From Halalkalicoccus tibetensis (GTDB taxonomy: Archaea > Halobacteriota > Halobacteria > Halobacteriales > Halalkalicoccaceae): a stretch of 64,000 bases of DNA. Shown here one piece after another: positions 8,368 to 15,878 of this stretch; position 1 is the stretch's first letter; every line of letters starts with the position of its first letter. The position numbers and the translations under genes were made by a program. The notes below the pieces were generated by a model. That model was not told where the DNA came from, ran no database searches, and saw nothing but the letters and a program-made list of their open reading frames with translations. The stretch lies in NCBI RefSeq assembly GCF_037996645.1, contig NZ_JBBMXV010000002.1, forward strand, positions 492,637-556,636, written 5' to 3'.

Positions 8368-9063
8368 TCACTCCCGGCGGGCGAGCAGGCGCAGGACGAT
8401 CTGGAGGACGTGGACGAACACGCCCATGGCGGCGATATAGACCCCGATCCCGGCGAGGGTAGCGGGAAGGTCGCGACGCTCGCGCACGCGCCAGATCTCC
8501 CAGCCCAGCCGGAAGAGAAAGCCCGCGAGGATCAGGACGAACCCCGCGAGCAACAGGAGGGGTTCGACGAACGTGCCGACGGCGATGGCACCGATCCCGA
8601 GCAGGAAGGCGCCCATGGAGTAGGTCGACCACCGGTCGAACGACTTCGAGCGGGCGTAGACGTAGAGCGCGAGCAGGAGGGTCAGCCCGCCGGTGACGGC
8701 GGCAGTGATCGCGAGCGCGGTGAGCCGGAGTTCGGGCGGGGCGAAGGAGAGCACGCCCGCGCCGAAGGTGCCGAAGGCGCCCTGGAGGATCACCAGGCCG
8801 ACGAGCGCCAGGGGACCGTTGCCGTTCGTCACGCCCCGTTCGGCCACCCATTCGCCGACGAACAGCGCCGCGCCGTAGACGAGCACGCCGAGGATCGGCG
8901 CCGAGAACAGCGCGTCGTTGACCGCCGCGAGCGGCGTCGTCGCGAGGACGGCCATCAGCAGGACGTTGAGCACCATCAGCGCGGTCGCGATGAAGACGAC
9001 CTTCCACTCGCGCGTCGAGAGCAACAGCCCGCGGCGGGTCTCGCCGCGCGTCTCGTGGGACAT
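8368..9063 (-). CDS. Seven-span membrane protein, Bax inhibitor-1-like
   Basis: The 231-residue protein has about seven hydrophobic spans, the first after residue 20. The last span, IGVYIAAMGVFVHVLQIVLRLL, followed by a short basic end, resembles the end of the Bax inhibitor-1/YccA family, whose size and topology also fit. No catalytic motif is visible. A reverse-strand CTATTC near 9088 is about 27 bases before the ATG. The family name is a moderate-confidence call; the membrane location is clear. Confidence 0.8.
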   Translation of the reverse strand: MSHETRGETRRGLLLSTREWKVVFIATALMVLNVLLMAVLATTPLAAVNDALFSAPILGVLVYGAALFVGEWVAERGVTNGNGPLALVGLVILQGAFGTFGAGVLSFAPPELRLTALAITAAVTGGLTLLLALYVYARSKSFDRWSTYSMGAFLLGIGAIAVGTFVEPLLLLAGFVLILAGFLFRLGWEIWRVRERRDLPATLAGIGVYIAAMGVFVHVLQIVLRLLARRE

Positions 9064-9170
9064 GTCGGGCCCTACCCACCGGAGCGGAATAGGTCCCTCG
9101 GAGCCGTTCGTCTCCTGAGCTCGCCGGGAGCGAACGCGACGCTTAACTGCCGACCCCCGTATCGCCGTGT

Positions 9171-9992
9171 ATGCACCTCGACGCGATCGGTGTCGAGAGG
9201 CCGATCGTCGGCATGGTCCACCTCGCCGCGCTCCCCGGCGCGCCGAAACACGACGGCGACTTCGAGGCGGTCCGCGAGGCCGCCGTACGCGACGCGCGCC
9301 GGCTCGAGGCGGGCGGGGTCGACGCCCTGATGGTCGAGAACTTCGGGGACGCGCCCTTCTACCCCGACGACGTGCCCAAACACGTCGTCGCGTCGATGAC
9401 CCGGGTGGCGACCGAGCTCCGCGAGGCCGTCGACCTCCCGCTGGGGATCAACGTCCTGCGAAACGACGCCGCGGCCGCCCTCTCGGTCGCGAGCGCGACC
9501 GGTGCCGAGTTCGTCCGGGTGAACGTCCACGTCGGCGCGCGGGTGACCGACCAGGGGATCGTCGAGGGTCGGGCTCACGAGACCATGCGCCTGCGCGAGG
9601 CGCTCGAGAGCGACGTCGCCGTCCTCGCCGACGTCGACGTGAAACACTCCGCGCCGCTCGCTGAGCGCGCACCCGACGAGCCTGACGGAGAGGAGGTGGC
9701 CGAGGCGATCGGGCGCGGGCTCGCCGACGGGCTCGTCGTCAGCGGCGCCGGCACGGGCCACGCCGTCGCCGGCGACCGCCTCTCGGCGACGGTGGCGGCC
9801 CGCGACGAGCGGGGGCTGGACGCGCCGGTGTTCGTCGGCAGCGGGGTCACCGCCGAAACGGTCGGCGACGTGCTCACGGTGGCGGACGGGGCCATCGTCG
9901 GCACCGCGCTCAAGGAGGGTGCCGAGACGACCGCGTCCGTGGACGAAAAGCGGGTCCGGGAGCTCGTGGCTGCCGCCGACGAGGTCCGCTAG
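9171..9992 (+). CDS. BtpA/SgcQ-family TIM-barrel protein
   Basis: The 273-residue protein shows the BtpA family signatures VGMVHLAALPGAPKH at the N-terminus, GVDALMVENFGDAPF near residue 45, GINVLRNDAAAALSVA, and DVDVKHSAPL, then GLVVSGAGTGHAV and FVGSGVT. BtpA was named for photosystem I stability in cyanobacteria; archaeal members have no settled role. The family's TIM-barrel fold suggests sugar or nucleotide chemistry, which is inference. TTAA at 9143-9146 lies 27 bases before the ATG. Confidence 0.92.
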   Translation: MHLDAIGVERPIVGMVHLAALPGAPKHDGDFEAVREAAVRDARRLEAGGVDALMVENFGDAPFYPDDVPKHVVASMTRVATELREAVDLPLGINVLRNDAAAALSVASATGAEFVRVNVHVGARVTDQGIVEGRAHETMRLREALESDVAVLADVDVKHSAPLAERAPDEPDGEEVAEAIGRGLADGLVVSGAGTGHAVAGDRLSATVAARDERGLDAPVFVGSGVTAETVGDVLTVADGAIVGTALKEGAETTASVDEKRVRELVAAADEVR

Positions 9993-10062
9993 CGACCGCC
10001 TCGAGGTCGCTCATCGGGACGGCGGGGGGGGAACCCGTCGATAAACGGTTTGCGGGAACGAA

Positions 10063-10500
10063 TCAGTCGGAACCGTCCGCGTCGCGCTCGCCGACGACCC
10101 AGCGATCCGAGAAGGCGGTGCCACACGAGCACTGGGCGTAGGCGTGGATCACGTCGCCCTCGGCGTACCGGCCGCCGACCTCCTCGTTCTGCTCCTCGGA
10201 GAAGGCGAAGGTGAAGCGGAACTCCGCGCTCCCGCAGGCGGGGCAGGTCCCTCCGGCGAGGTCGGTCTCGATCTCCCCTTCCTCGCCCATGGCCTCCTTC
10301 GCGAAGCCCATCGCGTCCTTCCCGGCGACTTTCGAGAAGGCGTTTCGCCCGCTCTCGCCGGGAACGACGAGCACGATCCCGTCCTCGACCTCCTCGCCGT
10401 AGTCGGCGAGCTTGCCCAGGTCGTCGACGACGTCCTCGGCGAGGTAGATCGCGACGTCCTCGTGGCGCTCGCCCGCCAGGAACTCCTCGAGCCGGCTCAC
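10063..10500 (-). CDS. Haloarchaeal zinc-ribbon protein of the S6e operon (probable DUF5807)
   Basis: I use a GTG start at 10500, giving 145 residues that begin with SRLEEFLAGERHEDVAIYL. It overlaps the upstream gene's TGA as GTGA, so it is translationally coupled. The C-terminal half has CPACG and, 29 residues on, CSCG, forming a four-Cys zinc ribbon. The position behind S6e and the sequence match what I recall as DUF5807. A role in translation or RNA binding is only suggested by the operon. Confidence 0.82.
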   Translation of the reverse strand: MSRLEEFLAGERHEDVAIYLAEDVVDDLGKLADYGEEVEDGIVLVVPGESGRNAFSKVAGKDAMGFAKEAMGEEGEIETDLAGGTCPACGSAEFRFTFAFSEEQNEEVGGRYAEGDVIHAYAQCSCGTAFSDRWVVGERDADGSD

Positions 10501-10925
10501 GAGTCGGCGTCCTCCAGGTTCCGGGCGATGTTCGCGAGGCTCTCCTTCGGCTTCTCGACGGCCTCGTAGACCGCCTCCTCGCCGGGCTCGCGCAGCCCGT
10601 AGGCGAAGTCGGGTTCGATGACGTCGACCAGCACCGAGCCGTCGACGGACCGCCCGACGTCCTCGAGCCAGCTCCCGAGGTGGTCGGTCCCGGTGCGCTC
10701 GCGGGCCATGTCCGGGCTCTCGTAGGCGCCGCTGATGTGCGGGCCGTCGGCGAACCCGCCCTCGACTTTCGCGTGGTAGGTCGTCCCGTCGATCACGAGG
10801 CGGACGACCTCGCCCTCGGGCAGCGAACCCTCCGGGAGGTCGATGCGCTTGCGCGAGCCGCCGTGGCGCGCGACGGTCGCGCGCAGCGTCTCGACTGCCG
10901 GGTTCTCGCTCGAGATCCGATCCAT
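10497..10925 (-). CDS. Haloarchaeal conserved protein of the S6e operon (probable DUF7112)
   Basis: The 142-residue protein has a beta-rich centre: KRIDLPEGSLPEGEVVRLVIDGTTYHAKV, then HISGAYESPDMAR. It is followed by DHLGSWLEDVGRSVDGSVLVDVIEPDFAYGLR. No enzyme motif is visible. It lies 9 bases after rps6e and overlaps the next gene by GTGA, so it is the middle gene of a three-gene operon. I believe this is DUF7112, from memory. No function is known. Confidence 0.8.
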   Translation of the reverse strand: MDRISSENPAVETLRATVARHGGSRKRIDLPEGSLPEGEVVRLVIDGTTYHAKVEGGFADGPHISGAYESPDMARERTGTDHLGSWLEDVGRSVDGSVLVDVIEPDFAYGLREPGEEAVYEAVEKPKESLANIARNLEDADS

Positions 10926-10934
10926 GAAAGAGGG

Positions 10935-11339
10935 TTACTCGTCGTCGGCGTCCTCGCCGCCCTCGCCGAACGCGTCCTCGACGCTTCCGTCGCCGTAGGC
11001 CGAGATCTTGGCGTTGATCTGGACGACCTCCTCGCTGATCTCGCGACCGCGGACGGTGACGCGCTTTCGCTCGCCGTCGTGCTGGGGCTTGTAGCCGGTG
11101 CCGCCCGTGAGCAGGACCTGCTTGAGGTTCGGGCCCGAGACGTCGTCGCGGAGCGGACGACCCGCCCTGTCCGAGCCGCCGGTGAGCTCGAGCGAGTAGC
11201 CCGAGAGGCCCACCGAGTCCCCGTCGACCTCCTCGCCGAGGTCGCGGCCGAGGAACCGGTTCGCGTCCTGTCCGTCCACGTCGCGCTGGTAGGTCGCACC
11301 CGTTTCGGGGTCCGAGACGACGACCTTGAAGTCTGCCAT
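10935..11339 (-). CDS. rps6e: 30S ribosomal protein S6e
   Basis: The 134-residue protein begins with [20 protein letters not shown] and has [14 protein letters not shown] and [19 protein letters not shown], the strongly conserved eS6 core, then [21 protein letters not shown]. Like other archaeal forms it lacks the long basic C-terminal tail of eukaryotic S6 and instead ends in an acidic tail. The ATG at 11339 was chosen because a reverse-strand TTTTTA at 11364-11368 lies 27 bases upstream and the S6e core starts here. It leads an operon with two conserved haloarchaeal genes. Confidence 0.97.
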   Translation of the reverse strand: MADFKVVVSDPETGATYQRDVDGQDANRFLGRDLGEEVDGDSVGLSGYSLELTGGSDRAGRPLRDDVSGPNLKQVLLTGGTGYKPQHDGERKRVTVRGREISEEVVQINAKISAYGDGSVEDAFGEGGEDADDE

Positions 11340-11450
11340 GCCCGAAATCAGACGGGCGCGGGTAAAAAGGGTGTTGAACCGGCCTCGTTCCACCGAGTGA
11401 GGGTCTCACGTATCGACGGGCACAAACCGCCCGGGTTCCGATACGGGGTA

Positions 11451-12704
11451 ATGGACATCGAGTTCCTCGGCGGCGCCGGGGAGATCGGGCGCAGCGCGGT
11501 TCTCATCGACGGGTCGCTGCTCATAGATTTCGGGATGAGCACCGACAACCCGCCGCGCCTGCCGCTCGACTGCGAGCCCGACGCCGTGGTCGTCTCCCAC
11601 GGGCACCTCGATCACGCCGGGGCGGTGCCCGCGCTGCTCTCCGGCGAGGCACGCCCGCCAGTTCACTGGACACCCCCTACGGGGGAGCTCGCGACGACGC
11701 TCGCCCGCGACACCCTGAAGCTCCACGGGGGCTCCTACCGTTGTCCGTTCACCGAGACCGACGTCGCGCGGCTCACCCAGGTCTCGGAGACCCACGGCTA
11801 CGGCGAGCCCTTCGAGGCCGCCGGCTACGAGGTCACCCTCTACAATGCGGGCCACATCCCCGGCAGCGCGCACGTCCTGATCAGCGACGGCGAGAGCCGG
11901 CTGCTCTACACCGGCGACTTCCACACCGACTCCCAACGGCTGGTCCCGGCCACGACCGCCCGGCCCGAGGCCGACCTCGTGATCTGCGAGAGCACCTACT
12001 CGGACGTCGAACACGATCCGCGCTCGGAGGTCGAGGAACGGTTCGCCGAGAGCGTCCGGACGACCCTCTGGGAGGGCGGCACCGTCGTCGTCCCCGCGTT
12101 CGCCATCGGACGGACACAGGAGCTGCTGCTGGTCTGTGCGGAGTACGACATCCCCTGTTACGTCGACGGGATGGGCAAAGGGGTGACGCGGATGCTGCGA
12201 CGGCACCCGGGGTTCGTCCGGGACCCCGCGGCGCTCAAACGCGCGACCTCCCACGCCCGGTTCGTCACCGGCCGGGACGGCCAGCGGAAACGGATCGCCG
12301 AGCAGAACGCGGCGATCGTCACCACCAGCGGGATGCTGTCTGGGGGCCCGGCGATGACGTACATCCCCGAGATCAGGGGGAGCCCGGTCAACAAGATCGC
12401 GATGACGGGCTACCAGGTCGAGGGCACGCCCGGCCGCGAGCTGCTCGATACCGGCAGCGCGGAGATAGACGGCAGAGTGATGCCGGTCGCCGCGCGCGTC
12501 GAGTCCTACGACTTCTCGGCACATGCCGACCGCGAGGGGCTGCTATCGTTCCTCTCGAGCTACGAGGAGACGCCGATACTGGTGAACCACGGCGATCGGT
12601 GTGGGGCGTTCGCGGAGGAGCTTCGAGAAGGGGGGTACGAGGCGAGCGCGCCGGAGCTCGGCGAAGACGTCACAGTACCGTCGTCCAGGCGAGGGCAGCG
12701 ATGA
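11451..12704 (+). CDS. MBL-fold beta-CASP ribonuclease (KH-less archaeal CPSF homologue)
   Basis: The 417-residue protein starts MDIEFLGGAGEIGRSAVLI and has SHGHLDHAG, the metallo-beta-lactamase motif 2. It also has NAGHIPGSAH, LYTGDFH with metal ligands, and the beta-CASP region PAFAIGRTQELLL. Near the C-terminus are ATTSGM-type VTTSGMLSGGPA and DFSAHADREGL (motif B/C His). It lacks the N-terminal KH domains of aCPSF1, so it resembles the shorter aCPSF2-type RNases (endo- and/or 5'-3' exonuclease). It is divergent from rps6e. The 3' end overlaps the small membrane protein gene on the other strand by 35 bases. Confidence 0.93.
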   Translation: MDIEFLGGAGEIGRSAVLIDGSLLIDFGMSTDNPPRLPLDCEPDAVVVSHGHLDHAGAVPALLSGEARPPVHWTPPTGELATTLARDTLKLHGGSYRCPFTETDVARLTQVSETHGYGEPFEAAGYEVTLYNAGHIPGSAHVLISDGESRLLYTGDFHTDSQRLVPATTARPEADLVICESTYSDVEHDPRSEVEERFAESVRTTLWEGGTVVVPAFAIGRTQELLLVCAEYDIPCYVDGMGKGVTRMLRRHPGFVRDPAALKRATSHARFVTGRDGQRKRIAEQNAAIVTTSGMLSGGPAMTYIPEIRGSPVNKIAMTGYQVEGTPGRELLDTGSAEIDGRVMPVAARVESYDFSAHADREGLLSFLSSYEETPILVNHGDRCGAFAEELREGGYEASAPELGEDVTVPSSRRGQR

Positions 12705-12846
12705 AGAGGCCGACCACGACCGCCGAGGCGATGTCGAGGGCGAATCCCCCCCGCCCGCGGATGTCGCGGGTCGTGAACGCGACCGCGAGCATCCCGCCCA
12801 CCGCCATGAGCATGACGAGCGAGACGTACACGTAGTATTCTACCAT
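12670..12846 (-). CDS. Small two-span membrane protein (58 residues)
   Basis: The reading frame starts at ATG 12846 with MVEYYVYVSLVMLMAVGGML, giving one span. A short basic loop TTRDIRGRGG follows, then a second span LDIASAVVVGLFIAALAW and a TGA. A reverse-strand CTTAGT near 12873 sits 27 bases upstream, supporting a leaderless start. The 3' end overlaps the convergent RNase gene by 35 bases. No function is recognised. A positive-inside loop and two clean spans support that it is real. Confidence 0.68.
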   Translation of the reverse strand: MVEYYVYVSLVMLMAVGGMLAVAFTTRDIRGRGGFALDIASAVVVGLFIAALAWTTVL

Positions 12847-12933
12847 ACGTTCTGGCTACCCGCGCGTCTCACTAAGCGTTTCGGATGCCACGAGGGCAAC
12901 AGCGTAATGGCTCCGCGCCGGCAAGTCGAGGGC

Positions 12934-13332
12934 ATGAGAATGGAGCTGCGGGTGTGCAAGCACTGTTTCGACGGCGAACACGGCAACCCCCAGAAGACCA
13001 CCGTCACGCAGGACATGGTCGAGTGCGCCAAACAGGTCCGCGAGTACAAGGACATGATCGGCCTCGAGAGCCTCTACATCACGATGGTCGAGGACGGCGA
13101 CACGGGGGGTGCGGAGGCGCTGCCCGCCATCGTCGCGAGCATCGAGGGCAACCGGGTGAACCTCGCCGACACCCAGCTGGTGATGGAGGACGCCGACGGC
13201 AACATGCTGGTCTACCCCGAGCCGAAGGACATCCTCGAGGTCCTGACCCGAAACCTCGACCAGATCGACAGCCAGACGAGAAACGACGTGATGGTCGAGC
13301 TCTCCGAGGAGGCGACCGACATGGTCAACTGA
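12934..13332 (+). CDS. Conserved haloarchaeal protein with N-terminal CxxC
   Basis: The 132-residue product starts MRMELRVCKHCFDGEHGN with one CxxC pair. A globular, acidic alpha/beta body follows: EYKDMIGLESLYITMVEDGD, LPAIVASIEGNRVNLADTQ, and DILEVLTRNLDQID. I do not recognise the family. A TAAT patch at 12905-12909 is 27 bases before ATG 12934, which favours this start over an in-frame ATG at 12907. It is monocistronic; the next gene converges from 13627. Confidence 0.78.
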   Translation: MRMELRVCKHCFDGEHGNPQKTTVTQDMVECAKQVREYKDMIGLESLYITMVEDGDTGGAEALPAIVASIEGNRVNLADTQLVMEDADGNMLVYPEPKDILEVLTRNLDQIDSQTRNDVMVELSEEATDMVN

Positions 13333-13626
13333 CCGGCCGCGAACGTTCGATCGACTCCACGACGGGAACGGCCGTCGAGGTGATCGATAGACCAATCCGG
13401 AGCGGAACCGGATTCGGCCCGAGAAACGGAGTCGTCTATCGAAAGTCGCCTTCGGGCGGGAACTAGCGCCGGGTCAGTCGGCGGTCGTGTCGCCGACGGA
13501 CCTCGCTTCGACGGGAGCACTGCGCTTCGTTCGGCTCACCGCTATCCGACCGTTTTCCCGATATGGATCGCGCTCGTGTCACTCGCGCTTGCTTCCGGAA
13601 GGCTCGTCTCGCTCGCCTTCCGACGG
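13333..13626. other. Gene-free gap with degenerate CTCG/CTTCG-rich sequence
   Basis: The 294 bases between convergent genes have no convincing reading frame. From about 13500 to 13626 the sequence is full of short repeats built on ctcgctt, cgctcg and ggctcg. These are the decayed direct and inverted repeats often seen between convergent haloarchaeal genes. They could act as 3'-end hairpins. No promoter or RNA gene is recognised. Confidence 0.5.
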
Positions 13627-14631
13627 TCACCTCGCGTCGCTCGGCTCGCCGCCGTCGGTCGCGGCCGCGCGTCGGTCCTCCCGTTCGATCTGGCGCATGT
13701 ATCGCGCCCGGAGGACGTTGCCGTACATCGAGAGGAACAGCCCGACGAACAGCACGAGGATGCCGATATTCACGCCGACGGTCCGGAGCAGGCTGCCCTC
13801 GTCGAACACCAGCGTCTCGCTGATCGGGTAGCCGCCGTAGTCCATGCTCGCGATCAATACGCTGACGATCCCGATCAGCGTCAGTACGCCCATCACGTTC
13901 GTCACCCAGCCCCAGCTGGGTTTAAGTCGGAGGCGCTCGATGCCGGTCACCGACTCGCCCTCGGCCTCGCCGTGGAACTCGGGGGTGTCGGCCTTCGGCA
14001 GGAACGCCTTCATCTCGACCGGGTAGAACGCGGGGTGGAAGCCGTGCTCGAACGTGTGGAACATCACACCCATCATCATGATCACGCCCAGCAGGCCGTG
14101 GAAGCCGACGAAGGCGGTGACGACCGACTGGGAGTTGTAGAAGTCGATCAGCACCGACTGCTGCCAGATCAGTAGCCCGGAGACCATCAGCAGGATGAGC
14201 TCGACGGTGAAGATCGCGATGACGCCCTTGCCGATGTAGGAGATCAGCGGGATCTCGTCGGCCGAGTAGCCCGCGAACTGGCGGGCGTTGGGGTGGCGCT
14301 CGTCGACCATCCCGAAGGCGAACTTCACGTCCTGAACGAACGCCTGGATGTCGGCGAGGTTCGGGAGCACCGCGGTGATGCCCACCGAGCCACCCATCCG
14401 AAGCAGCATGTAGAGCACCCAGAAGGCGGTCAGGAAGATCAGCGCGAAGCCGGCGATCCGGTGGACCGCGAGCACGCCCTGGTTGCCGCCCATGAGCTCG
14501 ACGAGCCACCACAGCTCGGCGTTGAACGCGACGGCGTAGCCCGTGAAGAAGAGGAGAAACACCGTCAGCGCGAGCAGCGAGTGGAACATCGTCGTCACGC
14601 GGGAGAACTTCCCGTGGTCGAGGTTGGTCAT
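13627..14631 (-). CDS. Formate dehydrogenase cytochrome b (gamma-like) subunit
   Basis: The 334-residue protein has several membrane spans: TMFHSLLALTVFLLFFTGYA, AVHRIAGFALIFLTAFWVLY, GVIAIFTVELILLMVSGLLI, GFHGLLGVIMMMGVMFHTFE, a later pair around VLTLIGIVSVLIA, and one near the C-terminus. His residues in the first four (FHS, VHR, FHG, FHTFEHG) are good b-heme ligands, as in FdhI/HyaC-type cytochromes. It would pass electrons from the FeS subunit to menaquinone. ATGA overlaps the upstream membrane subunit gene, so it is the fourth gene of the operon. Confidence 0.9.
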   Translation of the reverse strand: MTNLDHGKFSRVTTMFHSLLALTVFLLFFTGYAVAFNAELWWLVELMGGNQGVLAVHRIAGFALIFLTAFWVLYMLLRMGGSVGITAVLPNLADIQAFVQDVKFAFGMVDERHPNARQFAGYSADEIPLISYIGKGVIAIFTVELILLMVSGLLIWQQSVLIDFYNSQSVVTAFVGFHGLLGVIMMMGVMFHTFEHGFHPAFYPVEMKAFLPKADTPEFHGEAEGESVTGIERLRLKPSWGWVTNVMGVLTLIGIVSVLIASMDYGGYPISETLVFDEGSLLRTVGVNIGILVLFVGLFLSMYGNVLRARYMRQIEREDRRAAATDGGEPSDAR

Positions 14632-15206
14632 TCGGCCTCACCTCCATCGCTCGCGGGTCCGGCCCGCTCGCGGTCCCGAGGCGCTCCCGTCGGTCGCGCC
14701 TCGCTGCCTCCGTCGGATCGGAAATCCGACGAGGATCGCGATCCATTGGATCGCTCACCACCGTCCGTCGCGACGGCCTCGTCGCTCCGCCGGGGTGCGT
14801 CCGGCGGGCGCATACGCGCGGCCAGCCGGCGGAAGGCGATCCAGTGGACGAAGAACATCACGAGGATGCCCACGCCCATGAGCACGTCGGCGACGTGGAC
14901 GAGCGTGATCATCCAATCGAGCGCGGGCAGGGTGTTGCCCTGGACCCACGCCGCGCCGACGCCGCCGCCCTCGATCGTCGGCGAGACCCGGTTGAGCGCC
15001 TCGAAGTGGATGCCCCGAATGCCGACCAGCCAGACCGACCCCACCGCGATGACGAGCGCGAGGACCCCGCTGGTCCAGAACGCCGCCCGGTCCGAGAGCC
15101 CGCGGCGCACCTCGGTGGGCTCGTTCGGATCCTCTGCGGCGGCGACCTCGGTCTCGGAGTCAGGATCCGTGTCCGCGTCGGCCTCGGAACCCTGGCCGTC
15201 GCTCAT
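14628..15206 (-). CDS. Formate dehydrogenase operon membrane protein with repeat-like C-tail
   Basis: The 192-residue product has an acidic N-terminus and two spans, SGVLALVIAVGSVWLVGIRG and HVADVLMGVGILVMFFVHWIAF. The segment between them would face the outside. The last 50 residues are low complexity, rich in Gly, Ser, Asp and Arg (for example EAVATDGGERSNGSRSSS). Their DNA contains an 8-base hairpin at 14711-14731. Both ends overlap neighbours by ATGA, so it sits inside the fdh operon and is probably an extra anchor subunit. The family is not recognised. Confidence 0.78.
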   Translation of the reverse strand: MSDGQGSEADADTDPDSETEVAAAEDPNEPTEVRRGLSDRAAFWTSGVLALVIAVGSVWLVGIRGIHFEALNRVSPTIEGGGVGAAWVQGNTLPALDWMITLVHVADVLMGVGILVMFFVHWIAFRRLAARMRPPDAPRRSDEAVATDGGERSNGSRSSSDFRSDGGSEARPTGAPRDRERAGPASDGGEAE

Positions 15207-15877
15207 TGGTCGAACATCCTCGCGTCGTCGCCGAAGATGATCTCCATCGCCGTCTCGTTGAAGAACGCGCCGCTGTCGCGCTTCTCGAGCTCGTCGGCGA
15301 TCTGGCCCGACGAGCCGACGAGGATCGCGTTGGTCGCACACTCCTCGGCACAGGCCGGTCCCTGGCCGGCGTCCTGGCGCTCCTCACAGCCGGTACACTT
15401 GTCCATCACGCCACCCGAGCCGACGACGGCGTTGAGGCCGTCCTCGCTCTCGGGGAACTGGGGCGCGCCGAACGGGCATCCGGAAAGGCAGTACTGACAG
15501 CCGATACAGAGGTCGTCGACGACCTCGACGAACTCGTTGTCCTTCTTCTGGAGGGCGTCGGTCGGGCAGACCGAGACACAGGGGGCGTTCTCGCAGTGAT
15601 AACACTGCATCGGGAGGTGGGTCTCGCCCGGGTTCGCGCCCTCGTCGATCGCCCGGGTCTGGTGGCCGTTGAACCCCTCGTCGGCCTCGTGGCCCTCGAG
15701 CATCGTCGTGATGTCGATGCGCTGGTTGCTGATCTCGACGTCCCAGGTGCGTTTGCAGGCGACCACGCAGCCGCCACAGTCGATACAGGCCTCGACGTCG
15801 GGGAAGATCCGCATCCCCTCGCCGGTGCTCATCACGCCGTTGCTGAGTCTCGCTTCCGTCGGTTCGTTCGTTGACAT
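15203..15877 (-). CDS. Formate dehydrogenase iron-sulfur (beta) subunit
   Basis: The 224-residue ferredoxin-type subunit has four [4Fe-4S] Cys clusters. The first is CIDCGGCVVAC at residues 31-41. The others are CYHCENAPCVSVCP, CIGCQYCLSGCPFGAP, and CTGCEER followed by ACAEEC. This is the FdhB/DmsB/NrfC layout that wires a Mo oxidoreductase to a membrane subunit. There is no signal peptide, so it would be exported together with the Tat substrate FdhA. It starts 1 base after the fdhA stop and overlaps the next gene by ATGA. Confidence 0.94.
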   Translation of the reverse strand: MSTNEPTEARLSNGVMSTGEGMRIFPDVEACIDCGGCVVACKRTWDVEISNQRIDITTMLEGHEADEGFNGHQTRAIDEGANPGETHLPMQCYHCENAPCVSVCPTDALQKKDNEFVEVVDDLCIGCQYCLSGCPFGAPQFPESEDGLNAVVGSGGVMDKCTGCEERQDAGQGPACAEECATNAILVGSSGQIADELEKRDSGAFFNETAMEIIFGDDARMFDQ

Positions 15878-15878
15878 T

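Noticed and set aside
7873..9330. About 485-codon plus-strand frame spanning three genes' opposite strand
   Set aside because: It crosses an acetyltransferase, a membrane protein and the BtpA start in shadow frames, with no coherent domain.
13487..13831. Plus-strand frame of about 114 codons in the gap after the CxxC protein
   Set aside because: It runs through decayed repeats into the antisense of cytochrome b, with no promoter and no recognisable domain.
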